A stretch of DNA of 64,000 nucleotides from Rhodospirillaceae bacterium (GCA_947476925.1 CANJSF010000001.1:1-64000); one strand, 5' to 3'; positions 46,117-55,411 are shown, numbered from the stretch's first letter. A program made the numbers and translations. Notes: a model not told the origin generated them from the sequence alone.

Positions 46117-48006
46117 TTACGCCGAATGCTTTTTAGTGCGCGACTTGGCATGCAACCCTTGCCAGTGCTTCGAGCCATGCTTTGGCTTTTCTTTTAGCTT
46201 TCCCGCAAACGCGTGGTCTTTGCGCTTTGCGGGCCACTGCGGCTTGCCCTCGCGTGGAGGAGTTACCGGCAGTTGCGACTCTTGTTGATGATGCGCTTCG
46301 GGCGCGCTTTTATAATGCTTAGGCTGATAGGGCTTATGCGGTGGGCGTGAACTGCCCTGCTCGCCCGGCGCGTCGGACGGCTCGATTCGCAGACCCTTGA
46401 GTGTTTTGCTCACGCGCTCGCCAAATGCGGCAGCCACTTGTTCGTCGATCTCAAACTTGGTTTCGTGGTCGAGAATTCGAATCACACCAATCTGGCGTTT
46501 GGTGATGTCGCCCTGGCGGCAAATTTCAGGGATCAGATACTTCGGATCGGCCTTTTTCTCGCGGCCGAGATTGATGCGGAACCAAACGGTCTTTTGCGGC
46601 GCGACGAAGTTCGTGTTGCGTGGTTCTGTCGAACGCTCGAAGCCACGATCCTTAGGGCGTTTGAAGTCATTGTCCCGTGGTGGCGGCGTACTCACCTCAG
46701 ACACATCTTCAGCGGCAGGCAAGCGCGAGCGATAAATGCGCACCAGGGCCGTGGCGACCTCTTCGGCCGAGCGCTGCGCCAATAATTCCTTAGCCATCGC
46801 CAAGTCATCGGCATCGGGCGCTTCAGCCACGGTTTGTTGCAGACTTTCGAGCAGTCGTTGGTGGTCAAGCTTGCGGATCACGTCGGCTGTCGGCGATTCA
46901 CACCACACGGCCTTAATACGTGCCGCGCCCAGCAGTTGTTCGGCTTTGCGACGGCGCGACGGCGGGATCAGTAGGACACTCACGCCCTTGCGCCCCGCGC
47001 GGCCCGTGCGCCCACTACGATGCTGCATGCTTTCAGCATCATTGGGTAAATCGGCGTGAATCACCAAGCCCAACGTCGGCAAATCGATACCACGCGCAGC
47101 GACATCGGTGGCAACACAAACACGCGCTTTGCCATCGCGTAAGGCTTGGAGCGCGCTATTGCGTTCGCTTTGGCTGAACTCACCCGACAGCGACACAACT
47201 GAAAATCCGCGTTCCAACAAAATGGCGTTCAAGTGCCGCACAGTTTCGCGCTTATTACAAAACACCAATGCGCTGGGCGATTCAAAATAACGCAGCACGT
47301 TGACGACCGCGTGTTCAGTGTCGTGGGCGGCGATGCGCATGGCACGATACTCGATATCTGCATGGCCGCGATCGCCCGACGTCGCTTCAATGCGAAAGGC
47401 GTTGTTCTGGTAATTTTTGGCCAGCAGCACAATGCCGCGGGGCAAGGTGGCCGAGAACATCAACGTGCGGCGGCTCTTTGGTGTGGCTTCCAATAAAAAT
47501 TCAAGGTCTTCACGAAACCCGAGATCAAGCATTTCATCGGCCTCGTCGAGCACGACGGCTTTGAGTTCGGCGATTTTAAGGCTGTAGCGTTCCAAGTGAT
47601 CACGTAGGCGACCTGGCGTACCCACCACGATGTGGCATCCCGCTTGCAACTCGCGCTTTTCTTGGCGCGGGTCCATGCCGCCGACACACGCAACAATGCG
47701 GGCACCGGCATGTTCATACAGCCACGTCAGTTCACGATGCACTTGTAGTGCCAGCTCGCGCGTGGGCGCGACGATCAGGGCTAAAGGCAGGCCTGCGGGT
47801 GGTAATGTCTCGGCATCGCCCAATATCGTGGAAGCAATCGCCAAGCCAAAAGCAATCGTCTTGCCCGAGCCGGTTTGCGCCGACACCAACAGGTCGCGGC
47901 CCATGGCCTCAGGCGCGAGGACGGCGGTTTGCACGCGCGTCGGGTCGGCATAGTCGCGATCACGAAGGGCGCGAGCGAGAGGTGCGCTTGTTGGAGGAAA
48001 GGCCAC
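46117..48006 (-). CDS. deaD: DEAD-box RNA helicase with DbpA-type RNA-binding domain
   Basis: 629 residues. Helicase core in order: Q motif (PTRVQTAVLAP), AQTGSGKT, PTRELALQVHREL, TPGRLRDHL, DEADEM, SAT in MFSATLPRG, then CVATDVAARGIDLP and HRSGRTGRAGRKG. Residues ~475-560 match the DbpA/CsdA RNA-binding domain (TVWFRINLGREKKADPKYLI, QIGVIRILDHETKFEID). A long basic, His/Lys-rich tail ends the protein. Probably acts in ribosome assembly or cold response. GTG start at 48006. DeaD is the closest named type; the symbol is tentative. Confidence 0.9.
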   Translation of the reverse strand: MAFPPTSAPLARALRDRDYADPTRVQTAVLAPEAMGRDLLVSAQTGSGKTIAFGLAIASTILGDAETLPPAGLPLALIVAPTRELALQVHRELTWLYEHAGARIVACVGGMDPRQEKRELQAGCHIVVGTPGRLRDHLERYSLKIAELKAVVLDEADEMLDLGFREDLEFLLEATPKSRRTLMFSATLPRGIVLLAKNYQNNAFRIEATSGDRGHADIEYRAMRIAAHDTEHAVVNVLRYFESPSALVFCNKRETVRHLNAILLERGFSVVSLSGEFSQSERNSALQALRDGKARVCVATDVAARGIDLPTLGLVIHADLPNDAESMQHRSGRTGRAGRKGVSVLLIPPSRRRKAEQLLGAARIKAVWCESPTADVIRKLDHQRLLESLQQTVAEAPDADDLAMAKELLAQRSAEEVATALVRIYRSRLPAAEDVSEVSTPPPRDNDFKRPKDRGFERSTEPRNTNFVAPQKTVWFRINLGREKKADPKYLIPEICRQGDITKRQIGVIRILDHETKFEIDEQVAAAFGERVSKTLKGLRIEPSDAPGEQGSSRPPHKPYQPKHYKSAPEAHHQQESQLPVTPPREGKPQWPAKRKDHAFAGKLKEKPKHGSKHWQGLHAKSRTKKHSA

Positions 48007-48097
48007 GTTGGGGATACGTCCAGGCTAAGAGGGCCCGCTGCAGTGACCTGCAGCGGCGCAGCCTCATAGCATATCGCACCCCTAAAGATATCAGATC

Positions 48098-48928
48098 TTA
48101 CTTCGCCGGTGGGACGTCGGTGGCCTTGCTTGGGTCGATGGCCGCAGCGCCCACGGGCAAGCCGCTGGTGGTCACAAAGCCTGACTCCTCAATGACTTCC
48201 CAAAAGTGCTCCAAGCCCGCGATCTCGCGAATAAAGTCGCCCGGCACGACTTCAATCACTTTATCGGCTTGGTGAAACTTCATGCGCCCTGCGGTCACCA
48301 GGATCAGCGAGTCCGTCTTGGCACTGTTTTTGGTTGTCCCGCTGCCCGCCGCCATGGTGACGGCCCGTACCGAGTTGCCCGGGAACTCGTACCGCTTAAT
48401 CTTCAGAGTGCCTGCACCGCCCTCTTTCGTGTTGGCGCCAATAACGTGGGTTGGCGTGGCCTCACCCGTTAGGCTTGGGACTGTCCAGGTTACGATTACG
48501 GCGTCGGCGGCATCCTTGATGTTGCGCAGCGCTCCAGATGGCCGGCTGACTACGTCGCCTTGCGCCAGCATCACGGGCTTGCCACTCACCTCGACCTGCG
48601 CCGAACCAGACATCACATACAGCAAGGTTTCATCGGTAATCGGGTGCAGTACGCCCCCGGTTGCTTTTGAGAACGTCATCACGCGAACGCGGCCGGTGGG
48701 CCATGGCGCTGCTTTGGCAGAATACTTCACTGCACCTTTCGGTGCTTTCGAGGCGGCGGCACCCATAGCGCTGCTCACCTTGCCCGATTTATCAGTCCAC
48801 GAGGCCATAGCTTCAGCGGCTAATGTCTTACCCGCGACAACGTACACGTCATCGCTGAGCGGCGCCTGAGCATGGGCAACAACTGATGACATCAGCAAAC
48901 CAAAAACAGCAGCGACAGATAAACGCAT
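48098..48928 (-). CDS. Secreted double-cupin protein
   Basis: 276 residues from ATG 48928 with AGGG just upstream. Sec signal MRLSVAAVFGLLMSSVVAHA-Q. Two cupin barrels: the first around GGVLHPITDETLLYVMSGSA and VMLAQGDVVSRPSGALRNIK, the second around DSLILVTAGRMKFHQADKVI and VVPGDFIREIAGLEHFWEV. Histidine and glutamate metal ligands look incomplete in the second, so enzyme activity is uncertain. Bicupins include oxalate decarboxylases and sugar-binding proteins; no specific function can be assigned. Monocistronic, with ~240 bp of non-coding DNA (48929-49168) behind it that holds only the bactofilin terminator. Confidence 0.8.
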   Translation of the reverse strand: MRLSVAAVFGLLMSSVVAHAQAPLSDDVYVVAGKTLAAEAMASWTDKSGKVSSAMGAAASKAPKGAVKYSAKAAPWPTGRVRVMTFSKATGGVLHPITDETLLYVMSGSAQVEVSGKPVMLAQGDVVSRPSGALRNIKDAADAVIVTWTVPSLTGEATPTHVIGANTKEGGAGTLKIKRYEFPGNSVRAVTMAAGSGTTKNSAKTDSLILVTAGRMKFHQADKVIEVVPGDFIREIAGLEHFWEVIEESGFVTTSGLPVGAAAIDPSKATDVPPAK

Positions 48929-49134
48929 GGGACCCTCATGATTGTTGAGCACAGATAGTGAGGCGAACCGCTATTAGGCTCAATGTGCATCTTCGGATGT
49001 GTCCACTGCCCAGTCTGCCCCGACCACCGAGAATAACTAGCCGATACCCCGGCCACTCCGTGGTTGGCTGATGCCGGATCGGCAAGATCATATTCATTCG
49101 CGAAAGCCAGCGCTAACGACCTGCGCCACAAATA

Positions 49135-49162
49135 ACAAAGGCGACCCTTGGGTCGCCTTTGT
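49135..49162 (-). terminator. Terminator-like hairpin after the bactofilin gene
   Basis: Near-perfect 13-bp inverted repeat ACAAAGGCGACCC (49135-49147) / GGGTCGCCTTTGT (49150-49162), 7 bp past the bactofilin stop. On the minus strand it ends in TTTGTTATTTG, a weak U-tract. It closes the M23 peptidase-bactofilin unit and also faces the upstream side of the cupin gene. Confidence 0.75.
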
Positions 49163-49168
49163 TTGAGA

Positions 49169-49660
49169 TTATCCTGCCACAACCGCGGGCTTGGGCGGCA
49201 TCGCCAACCGCGGCCCGCTTTGTGAAGAGTTCGCGGTCTCAGAGCGCGGCGGACGGCGGTCTTCCATAATGGGTGTAAGGTTAGCTTCCGAAATACGCTT
49301 GCAGTGGCCTTCCATGTAGGCCCCGGGTTCGATCGCCAGGCTTTCGTGCTCGACGTCGCCCGACATGCGCGCGGTCGAAGCAAGGAACACGCTTTTCGCC
49401 CGGACCATGCCTTTGACCGAGCCATGCATGCGGACAGTCTGGGCAATAATTTCACCGACAACAGAGCCTTTGACACCGACAATCAGAGCTTTGCAACGAA
49501 TGTCGCCATTCACGGTGCCGTCCACTTGTACTTCGCCAGCCGACGACAAATGGCCCTCGATTGAGAGATCAGCGCTAATGATCGACGGCACTGACTTATT
49601 CAAATCAGCGCGAGGATCTTGTGTCTCGCGCTGCGGAGTGTTGTTAGCCTTTGAAAACAT
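49169..49660 (-). CDS. Bactofilin
   Basis: 163 residues; self-assembling cytoskeletal scaffold made of a right-handed beta-helix. The core, residues ~27-125, shows the repeat pattern: ADLSIEGHLSSAGEVQVDG, TVNGDIRCKALIVGVKGSV, MHGSVKGMVRAKSVFLAS. Flexible proline-rich ends (N: ~20 residues, C: PPKPAVVAG). No membrane segment. It overlaps the upstream M23 peptidase gene by 17 bp. In related bacteria bactofilins recruit such peptidases to shape the cell or build stalks; here that is inference from the pairing. Confidence 0.95.
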   Translation of the reverse strand: MFSKANNTPQRETQDPRADLNKSVPSIISADLSIEGHLSSAGEVQVDGTVNGDIRCKALIVGVKGSVVGEIIAQTVRMHGSVKGMVRAKSVFLASTARMSGDVEHESLAIEPGAYMEGHCKRISEANLTPIMEDRRPPRSETANSSQSGPRLAMPPKPAVVAG

Positions 49661-51143
49661 CGCTGCCGGCCTTCAAAAATTTCAGCGGATTGATTGCTTT
49701 ACCATTGTAGAGCACTTCGTAGTGGACATGCGGACCCGAGCACCGCCCGCTGCAGCCCAATTGCCCGATTGTCGCCCCACGGGGCACCTTGTCGCCATCT
49801 TTTACCATAATGCGAGCCAGGTGAGCATACCGGGTTGTGAGGCCCATGCCGTGGTCGATTTCGACCATTCGACCATAGCGCCCATCCCAACCGGCGGAAA
49901 CCACGCGGCCATCACCCGTCGCCATCACTGGTGACTTAAAATCTGCCCCCATATCCAGCCCCAGGTGTTGGGCATATCCACCCGTAAAGGGGTCGCGCCG
50001 AACGCCGAATCCAGAATTGAGTTCGAACTTCTTTAAGGGGGCATCAATCGGCAAGCCCACCAGCAAGTTCTGTAAGTCGCCCAGACGGTCCATGTGCGCA
50101 TTGAGGCGAAAAAGCGATTCCTCGACGGGGCCGGAATTCATAGTCGATTTTTCGTCCAGCGGTATGAACGGGCCACCTTGGCCCGCCCGCGCGCGACTGT
50201 TTTGCTGACGCACTAACAGGTCGATATCGAGGCCAGTGATGCTGAGTGATGATTCAATGTTGGCGATTTTGTTCTCAGCTAATTCGGAAAAGCGGTGGTA
50301 GAGCAGCAACTGGTTGCTTTCCATTTCACGAATTTGATCGTCCATCGCAGCAACGCGTTGTGCCAGCGAGTCACGATCCGCAACCGCCATATCGCGCTCC
50401 AGCACGACTTGGCGCAGTTCTAAACCTTCGGCTGCGATAAATGATGTTTTGCTGTGGTGGCCGACGACGTCGACCATGGAATTTTCAAGCTCGCCCAACT
50501 CAGCCAAAATGCTTTTACGGGACTGGTCAGATTGAGTGCGCTCAAGCTTTGCTTTGTCTAACGCCAACTCGATGTTTTCTTCGCCCATCAAAGCCGAGCC
50601 CGGAGAGTTGAGCATTTCTTTGGCTTTGGTTTTGATTCGGTCAGCTAGCTTTGCTTTGACCCCAGGCGTTTGCCCCAATGCCTGAGCTTTTTGTTTGAGC
50701 AGCTGGGACTCTTTTTCCACCAACTGCATCGACTGGCTGTAGCTGGAATCGAGATCCTTGGTTAGCTCTGCGACGCGCTCTTTGTAAATCGAGACTTGGG
50801 CGAGCAATTGCTCGTAGCCCATGCGCGCATCTTTGATTTCGGTGTTTTTGGCGCGAATATTGTCGGAGTGATTCATCACGATACTGGAGCTGAGCAACGT
50901 CCAGCTGCCGACAAGTACGATAAAGGTCGCAAGTACCGCTTGGCGATGTGTCGATAGCCTGAGCGTGCGCATGCGCTCGCCCGAACGGACAATCAATTGC
51001 CGTTCCGGGAAAAACCGCTGCAACGCTTTTTCAAAACGGCCTAAGCCGCGATCCTTTGGATCAAACTTGGAGAGTTGTTTGCCTGAAAACACGCTATCCC
51101 CTACCCCGATGACATCCGTTAGAACGATCCCGATCCTCTCCAT
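49644..51143 (-). CDS. Membrane-anchored M23 peptidase with long coiled coil
   Basis: 499 residues. Basic cytoplasmic N-terminus (~60 residues), one transmembrane helix (AVLATFIVLVGSWTLLSSSI), then a long heptad-rich coiled coil (~100-300; e.g. IKDARMGYEQLLAQVSIYKE). The C-terminal LytM/M23 domain has HLGLDMGADFKSPVMATGDG with the first zinc ligands, IDHGMGLTTRYAHL, and GPHVHYEVLYNG with the H-x-H motif. An intact active site implies a peptidoglycan endopeptidase of the LmdC/DipM kind. Its 17-bp overlap with the bactofilin gene argues for translational coupling and one morphogenetic module. Confidence 0.92.
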   Translation of the reverse strand: MERIGIVLTDVIGVGDSVFSGKQLSKFDPKDRGLGRFEKALQRFFPERQLIVRSGERMRTLRLSTHRQAVLATFIVLVGSWTLLSSSIVMNHSDNIRAKNTEIKDARMGYEQLLAQVSIYKERVAELTKDLDSSYSQSMQLVEKESQLLKQKAQALGQTPGVKAKLADRIKTKAKEMLNSPGSALMGEENIELALDKAKLERTQSDQSRKSILAELGELENSMVDVVGHHSKTSFIAAEGLELRQVVLERDMAVADRDSLAQRVAAMDDQIREMESNQLLLYHRFSELAENKIANIESSLSITGLDIDLLVRQQNSRARAGQGGPFIPLDEKSTMNSGPVEESLFRLNAHMDRLGDLQNLLVGLPIDAPLKKFELNSGFGVRRDPFTGGYAQHLGLDMGADFKSPVMATGDGRVVSAGWDGRYGRMVEIDHGMGLTTRYAHLARIMVKDGDKVPRGATIGQLGCSGRCSGPHVHYEVLYNGKAINPLKFLKAGSDVFKG

Positions 51144-51461
51144 ATAAGGTCGGGGCTCATCGGCACGCGTTCCGCCGCTCTTTTTGCGACAATGGCAAAC
51201 ACAACGCCGTTTCGATCAATCGGTTTTGACCCGGTTGACCGCAACAGTGCAGCGATCCATGTCGGCGATTCAGAGGCACGCGCCAACTCCTATCCTGCCT
51301 ACTCTTACGCACAAATTCAAAGATAAAGTAAAAAGAATAAAACCGTTAAATATCAATATGTTAGGGCGATTTTATCATATAGAGATGATGATTCGGATAC
51401 CTCAAATCTCACGCCGACGTGATACAAAGCTACAAACCGGCCACCTTATTAGACCTTCATA
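51144..51461. promoter_or_regulatory. 318-bp divergent intergenic region
   Basis: Separates the minus-strand M23 peptidase from plus-strand pgpA. The part at 51311-51410 is strikingly A+T-rich (runs such as aaagtaaaaagaataaaacc), unlike the rest of the window, and is the likely site of promoters. A 92-codon open frame crosses it, but it starts with TTG, lacks a ribosome site and looks non-coding. I see no defined operator. Confidence 0.4.
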
Positions 51462-51944
51462 ATGTCCCAAACCTTTGCACAATTGCCGAAGCTCAGCTTC
51501 GCCCGACGCATGATTTTGACCTGGTTTGGTTGCGGGCGCTCGCCGTTCGCCCCGGGCACTGCGGGCTCGCTAGGGGCGTTGCCTCTTGGCTGGCTGATCA
51601 GCAATTTTGCCGGGCCGCTTTGGTTGTTGGTAGCCGCTACTGTTTTATGTGCCGTTGGATGGTGGTGCGCGAATGCCGAGTTGCCCGGCGAAGACAGCGA
51701 CCCGGGCTGGATCGTCGCTGACGAAGTCGTGGGCATGTGGATCGCGATGGCTGCCGCGCCGCTCACGTTAGTTTGGGTCGCCTCCGCATTTGTCCTGTTT
51801 CGTTTTTTTGACATCACCAAACCCTGGCCCGTGAGTTGGGCAGACCGCAGCATTGGTGGTGGATTGGGTGTGATGCTTGACGATGTGATCGCAGGTCTCT
51901 ATGCCGCTGGTATCTTATTCATCGCCCGGCTGGCGCTGACCTAA
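51462..51944 (+). CDS. pgpA: Phosphatidylglycerophosphatase A
   Basis: 160 residues; inner-membrane phosphatase making phosphatidylglycerol. Motifs: ILTWFGCGRSPFAPGTAGSL at the N-terminus, DPGWIVADEVVGMW with the acidic metal site, FRFFDITKPWPVSWADR, and GGGLGVMLDDVIAGLYA. Three to four hydrophobic stretches. No strong ribosome site before ATG 51462. cinA starts 24 bp downstream. Confidence 0.96.
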   Translation: MSQTFAQLPKLSFARRMILTWFGCGRSPFAPGTAGSLGALPLGWLISNFAGPLWLLVAATVLCAVGWWCANAELPGEDSDPGWIVADEVVGMWIAMAAAPLTLVWVASAFVLFRFFDITKPWPVSWADRSIGGGLGVMLDDVIAGLYAAGILFIARLALT

Positions 51945-51968
51945 ACATTTTCTTTCAACACGGTTTTT

Positions 51969-52484
51969 ATGACGCAACTGCCTGTCGATTTATTGGACTT
52001 GGCCAAAACCGTGCTTGTCGCGGCCAAAGCTGCGTCGAAAAAAATTACCACCGCGGAATCATGCACAGGCGGCCTAGTGGCCAGTTGCATCACCGCTATT
52101 CCAGGTTCGTCCGCCGTGTTTGACAGCGGCTACATCACTTACTCGAACGAAGCGAAGTCCACCATGCTGGGCGTACCGCGCGATGCGGTCAGTGAATTTG
52201 GCGCAGTCAGCGACATTGTGGCCGCCGCCATGGCCGAAGGTGCGATGGCGCAATCAAATGCCGATATCGCTGTGGCGGTGACAGGCATTGCCGGGCCCGA
52301 TGGCGGCACCAAAGAAAAGCCCGTGGGTTTGGTGTACTTGGCCGTAGCCCAACGTGGCAAAGACGCTCAAGTGAAACGCTACGTGTTTGCTGGCACACGC
52401 ACCGACATCCGCCGCGCCACGGTTGCGGCGGCTTTGGAGCTACTGGCCAGCCAGCTTCAAGCGACAGGCAAAGCTGAAGAATAA
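51969..52484 (+). CDS. pncC: CinA C-terminal-domain protein (nicotinamide-nucleotide amidohydrolase)
   Basis: 171 residues; stand-alone PncC/YgaD domain that deamidates nicotinamide mononucleotide to recycle pyridine nucleotide. Motifs: KKITTAESCTGGLVASCITA, PGSSAVFDSGYITYSNEAK, and VAVTGIAGPDGGTKEKPVGL. The MoaB-like N-terminal half of full CinA is absent, as usual. Follows pgpA as in many alphaproteobacteria. Its last 28 bp overlap the convergent SRPBCC gene. Confidence 0.93.
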   Translation: MTQLPVDLLDLAKTVLVAAKAASKKITTAESCTGGLVASCITAIPGSSAVFDSGYITYSNEAKSTMLGVPRDAVSEFGAVSDIVAAAMAEGAMAQSNADIAVAVTGIAGPDGGTKEKPVGLVYLAVAQRGKDAQVKRYVFAGTRTDIRRATVAAALELLASQLQATGKAEE

Positions 52485-52921
52485 AGCGCTGCCGCACGTG
52501 CCTCGAACGCGGCGACCATGCGGCGTACAGCCTCTTCGAATAGCACACCAATAATCGACTGTAACAACCGCGAGCGAAATTCGAACTCGAGGTAAAATTC
52601 CAACTCGGTTGCCGCAGCACCCGTTTTCGTCGTCGCAGGCTTGAACGACCAAGTATTGACCAAGTGCTTAAAAGGCCCGTCGAGGTACTCCACTTTCACG
52701 GCACTGGGTCGCAACGTTGTCACGCGCGAGGTAAATTGCTCGCGTACCATTTTAAAACCAATGGCCATGTCGGCGGTAAAGATGCTTTCCGACTCACGTT
52801 TTTTGATGCGGCACGCCAAACACCACGGCAGAAACTGCGGGTACTTTTCAACGTCGGCCACCAGAGCAAAGACTTGCTCGGGCGTATAAGGCAAAAGCCG
52901 CGTTTCACGATGCGTACGCAT
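52457..52921 (-). CDS. RatA/COQ10-like SRPBCC protein
   Basis: 154 residues from ATG 52921 (a GTG at 52924 is also in frame). START/SRPBCC fold with LLPYTPEQVFALVADVEKYP, FLPWCLACRIKKRE, and WSFKPATTKTGAAATELEFY. Homologues are COQ10, a ubiquinone-binding chaperone, and E. coli RatA, described as a ribosome-association toxin; the COQ10-like role is favoured in this class. Starts 7 bp after lipA, so it belongs to the lipA unit. Confidence 0.93.
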   Translation of the reverse strand: MRTHRETRLLPYTPEQVFALVADVEKYPQFLPWCLACRIKKRESESIFTADMAIGFKMVREQFTSRVTTLRPSAVKVEYLDGPFKHLVNTWSFKPATTKTGAAATELEFYLEFEFRSRLLQSIIGVLFEEAVRRMVAAFEARAAALYSSALPVA

Positions 52922-52928
52922 CACCGCG

Positions 52929-53846
52929 TTAGCCTTTGTTGGCTTTCAAGCGCGCGGCCTTGAGCTGCTCGAAGTCGGCGTCGGCGTGATACGAAGAACG
53001 AGTCAAAGGTGTGGCCGAGACCATCGAGAATCCCTTCACGCGAGCAATACGTTCCAACTCGGCAAACTCGTCGGGCGGGACAAACCGATCCACCGGAGCG
53101 TGATTGGGCGTGGGCTGTAAGTACTGGCCGATGGTGATGAAATCCACGTCGGCGGCGCGCATGTCATCCATCACCTGAATCACTTCGTCTTTGGTTTCGC
53201 CCAAGCCCAACATGATGCCCGACTTCGTGAACACGGTCGGGTTCAATTCCTTCACGCGCTCCAATAAGCGAAGGCTGGTGAAGTAACGCGCGCTGGGGCG
53301 GATGGTACGGTACAGGCGCGGCACGGTTTCCAGGTTGTGGTTGTAAACGTCGGGCATGGCGGCGGCGACCAAATCGACCCTGCCCATTTTTTTGCGAAAG
53401 TCGGGCGTGAGAATTTCGATGGTGGTGTTGGGATTGGCCGCACGCACAGCTTTAATCACCGCGACCCAATGGTTGGCACCGCCATCGTCCATGTCGTCAC
53501 GATCCACTGAGGTGATCACGACGTGGCGAAGGCCAAGCTTGCGTACAGCCTCAGCCACATTGCCCGGCTCGGCGGCATCAACCGCGCCAGGCCGGCCGGT
53601 TTTAACGTTACAAAACGCGCACGCGCGCGTGCAGATATCACCCAAAATCATCATGGTGGCGTGGCGCACTTTCCAGCACTCGCCGATGTTGGGGCACGCA
53701 GCCTCTTCGCACACCGTATTGAGCTTGTGCTCGCGCATGATCCGGCGCGTTTCGGCATATTCCGGCGACGTGGGCGCTTTCACGCGCAGCCACGCCGGCT
53801 TCGGTTGGCGCAGATTATGAGGTTTGATTGGCTCGACGTTGGTCAT
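52929..53846 (-). CDS. lipA: Lipoyl synthase
   Basis: 305 residues from ATG 53846 (the frame extends to a TTG at 53867). Radical-SAM enzyme inserting two sulfurs into octanoyl groups on E2 proteins. The radical-SAM cluster is [15 protein letters not shown] and the auxiliary cluster is [13 protein letters not shown]. The end of the family, [17 protein letters not shown], includes the terminal ligand serine region. It sits directly downstream of the pyruvate dehydrogenase genes whose lipoyl domains it matures. Confidence 0.97.
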   Translation of the reverse strand: MTNVEPIKPHNLRQPKPAWLRVKAPTSPEYAETRRIMREHKLNTVCEEAACPNIGECWKVRHATMMILGDICTRACAFCNVKTGRPGAVDAAEPGNVAEAVRKLGLRHVVITSVDRDDMDDGGANHWVAVIKAVRAANPNTTIEILTPDFRKKMGRVDLVAAAMPDVYNHNLETVPRLYRTIRPSARYFTSLRLLERVKELNPTVFTKSGIMLGLGETKDEVIQVMDDMRAADVDFITIGQYLQPTPNHAPVDRFVPPDEFAELERIARVKGFSMVSATPLTRSSYHADADFEQLKAARLKANKG

Positions 53847-53891
53847 GATGAAGCGAGTATAGTTCAATTAAGAGGAAAATTCACTCCCATG

Positions 53892-53920
53892 TCACCCTCG
53901 CGCTTGACGCGAGGGGCCAG
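53892..53920 (+). repeat. Palindromic CTTGA-loop element, copy 2
   Basis: Perfect 8-bp stem CCCTCGCG (53895-53902) / CGCGAGGG (53908-53915) around the loop CTTGA, preceded by TCA and followed by GCCAGGG. Same layout as the copy at 10788-10819. Located in the lpd-lipA gap. Confidence 0.7.
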
Positions 53921-53951
53921 GGTCAGGAAACGCTTGCGCCGAAGGCTGCCA

Positions 53952-53985
53952 CCCGGGGTCCTCAGATCAAGTCCGAGGACGACCG
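53952..53985 (-). repeat. Palindromic CTTGA-loop element, copy 3 (inverted)
   Basis: Stem GTCCTCAGA (53958-53966) / TCCGAGGAC (53972-53980) with one mismatch, loop CTTGA on the minus strand, followed on that strand by CCCGGG. It lies 37 bp from copy 2 in opposite orientation, so the lpd-lipA gap (147 bp) holds a head-to-head pair. Confidence 0.6.
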
Positions 53986-53992
53986 AGCCGAG

Positions 53993-55402
53993 CTACATAT
54001 GCACCACGCGGCCATAGGCATCCAGCACGGCTTCGTGCATGGTTTCCGAGATGGTCGGGTGTGGGAATACCGTGTGCATCAATTCCGCTTCGGTGGTCTC
54101 GAGCGTTTTAGCAATCGTGTAGCCCTGAATCATTTCCGTCACTTCCGGGCCGATCATGTGCGCACCCAGCAATTCGCCGGTTTTGGCATCGAAGACGGTT
54201 TTCACAAACCCGCCGGTGTCACCCAACGCAATTGCTTTGCCGTTGCCGATGAACGGGAACTTGCCGACTTTAACGTCGTGCCCTTTGGCTTTGGCTGCAG
54301 CTTCCGTGAGGCCCACGCTGGCAATCTGCGGATGGCAATAGGTGCATCCGGGGATCAGTTCAGTTTTGAGCGGATGCGGATGCAAACCCGCAATCGCCTC
54401 GACGCAAATTACGCCTTCATGGCTGGCTTTGTGCGCCAGCCACGGCGCACCACAGATGTCGCCAATGGCGTAAACACCCGGCTCGCCGGTGCGGCAGTAT
54501 TCGTCGATCACAATGTGGGTTTTCTCAACTTTGATTTTGGTCCCCTCAAGCCCGAGGTTCTCGACATTGCCGACAATGCCCACCGCCGAAATCACGCGGT
54601 CAACGGTGATGTTTTCGGTTTTGCCATCTTGCTCGATGGTGACGGTGACATTGCCCGCACCTTTTTTCAGCGATTTCACACCGGCTTTGGTTTTGATCAC
54701 CATGCCCTGCTTCTCAAACGCTTTGCGGGCAAACGCCGACACATCGGCGTCTTCCACAGGCACGATGCGGTCCATAACCTCTACAACGGTCACTTTGCTG
54801 CCGAGTGTTTGGAAGAAGCTGGCAAACTCGATTCCGATCGCGCCCGAGCCAATAACCAGAAGTGACTTCGGAAATACCTTGGGCACCATGGCGTGGCGGT
54901 ACGTCCACACTAACTCGCCGTCGGCTTCCATGCCGGGCAACTCGCGCGCACGTGCACCGGTGGCCAGAATGATGTGCTTGGCCGTGAGGTCTGCGACCGG
55001 TTTGTTGTCTTTGGTGACCGAGAGTTTACGCAAATTGCCCGCAATGCCGTTTAACTTGCCGTGGCCGTCAAACACCGCGATTTTATTTTTCTTCATCAAG
55101 CCTTTGACGCCGGCATTGAGTTGCCCTGCCACGCCGCGCGAGCGCTTCACAATGGCTTCGAGATCAAAGCCAACGTTATCGGCTTTCAGGCCGTAGTCTT
55201 TAGCGTGGGTCATGAGATGGTAAATCTCAGACGTGCGCAGCAGCGCCTTGGTGGGGATGCAACCCCAGTTGAGGCAAATGCCGCCCAGGTTTTCGCGCTC
55301 GACAACCGCGGCCTTCATGCCCAACTGCGCAGCGCGAATAGCAGCCACATAGCCGCCGGGCCCACCGCCAACGACGATCAGATCAAAGTTAGTTTCGGTC
55401 AT
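53993..55402 (-). CDS. lpd: Dihydrolipoyl dehydrogenase (E3)
   Basis: 469 residues; flavoenzyme reoxidising dihydrolipoamide in the pyruvate dehydrogenase complex. FAD-binding GGGPGGYVAAIRAAQLG at the N-terminus, redox-active disulfide GGICLNWGCIPTKALL, NAD-binding VIGSGAIGIEFASFFQTLGS, FAD-binding GVYAIGDICGAPWLAHKAS, and the C-terminal catalytic HPHPTISE. Starts 10 bp after pdhC. Copies 2 and 3 of the palindromic repeat follow its stop, before lipA. Confidence 0.97.
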   Translation of the reverse strand: MTETNFDLIVVGGGPGGYVAAIRAAQLGMKAAVVERENLGGICLNWGCIPTKALLRTSEIYHLMTHAKDYGLKADNVGFDLEAIVKRSRGVAGQLNAGVKGLMKKNKIAVFDGHGKLNGIAGNLRKLSVTKDNKPVADLTAKHIILATGARARELPGMEADGELVWTYRHAMVPKVFPKSLLVIGSGAIGIEFASFFQTLGSKVTVVEVMDRIVPVEDADVSAFARKAFEKQGMVIKTKAGVKSLKKGAGNVTVTIEQDGKTENITVDRVISAVGIVGNVENLGLEGTKIKVEKTHIVIDEYCRTGEPGVYAIGDICGAPWLAHKASHEGVICVEAIAGLHPHPLKTELIPGCTYCHPQIASVGLTEAAAKAKGHDVKVGKFPFIGNGKAIALGDTGGFVKTVFDAKTGELLGAHMIGPEVTEMIQGYTIAKTLETTEAELMHTVFPHPTISETMHEAVLDAYGRVVHM

Positions 55403-55411
55403 CGCAATGCC

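Noticed and set aside
51184-51462. 92-codon frame in the M23-pgpA intergenic space
   Set aside because: TTG start, no ribosome site, no recognisable domain; more likely promoter DNA.
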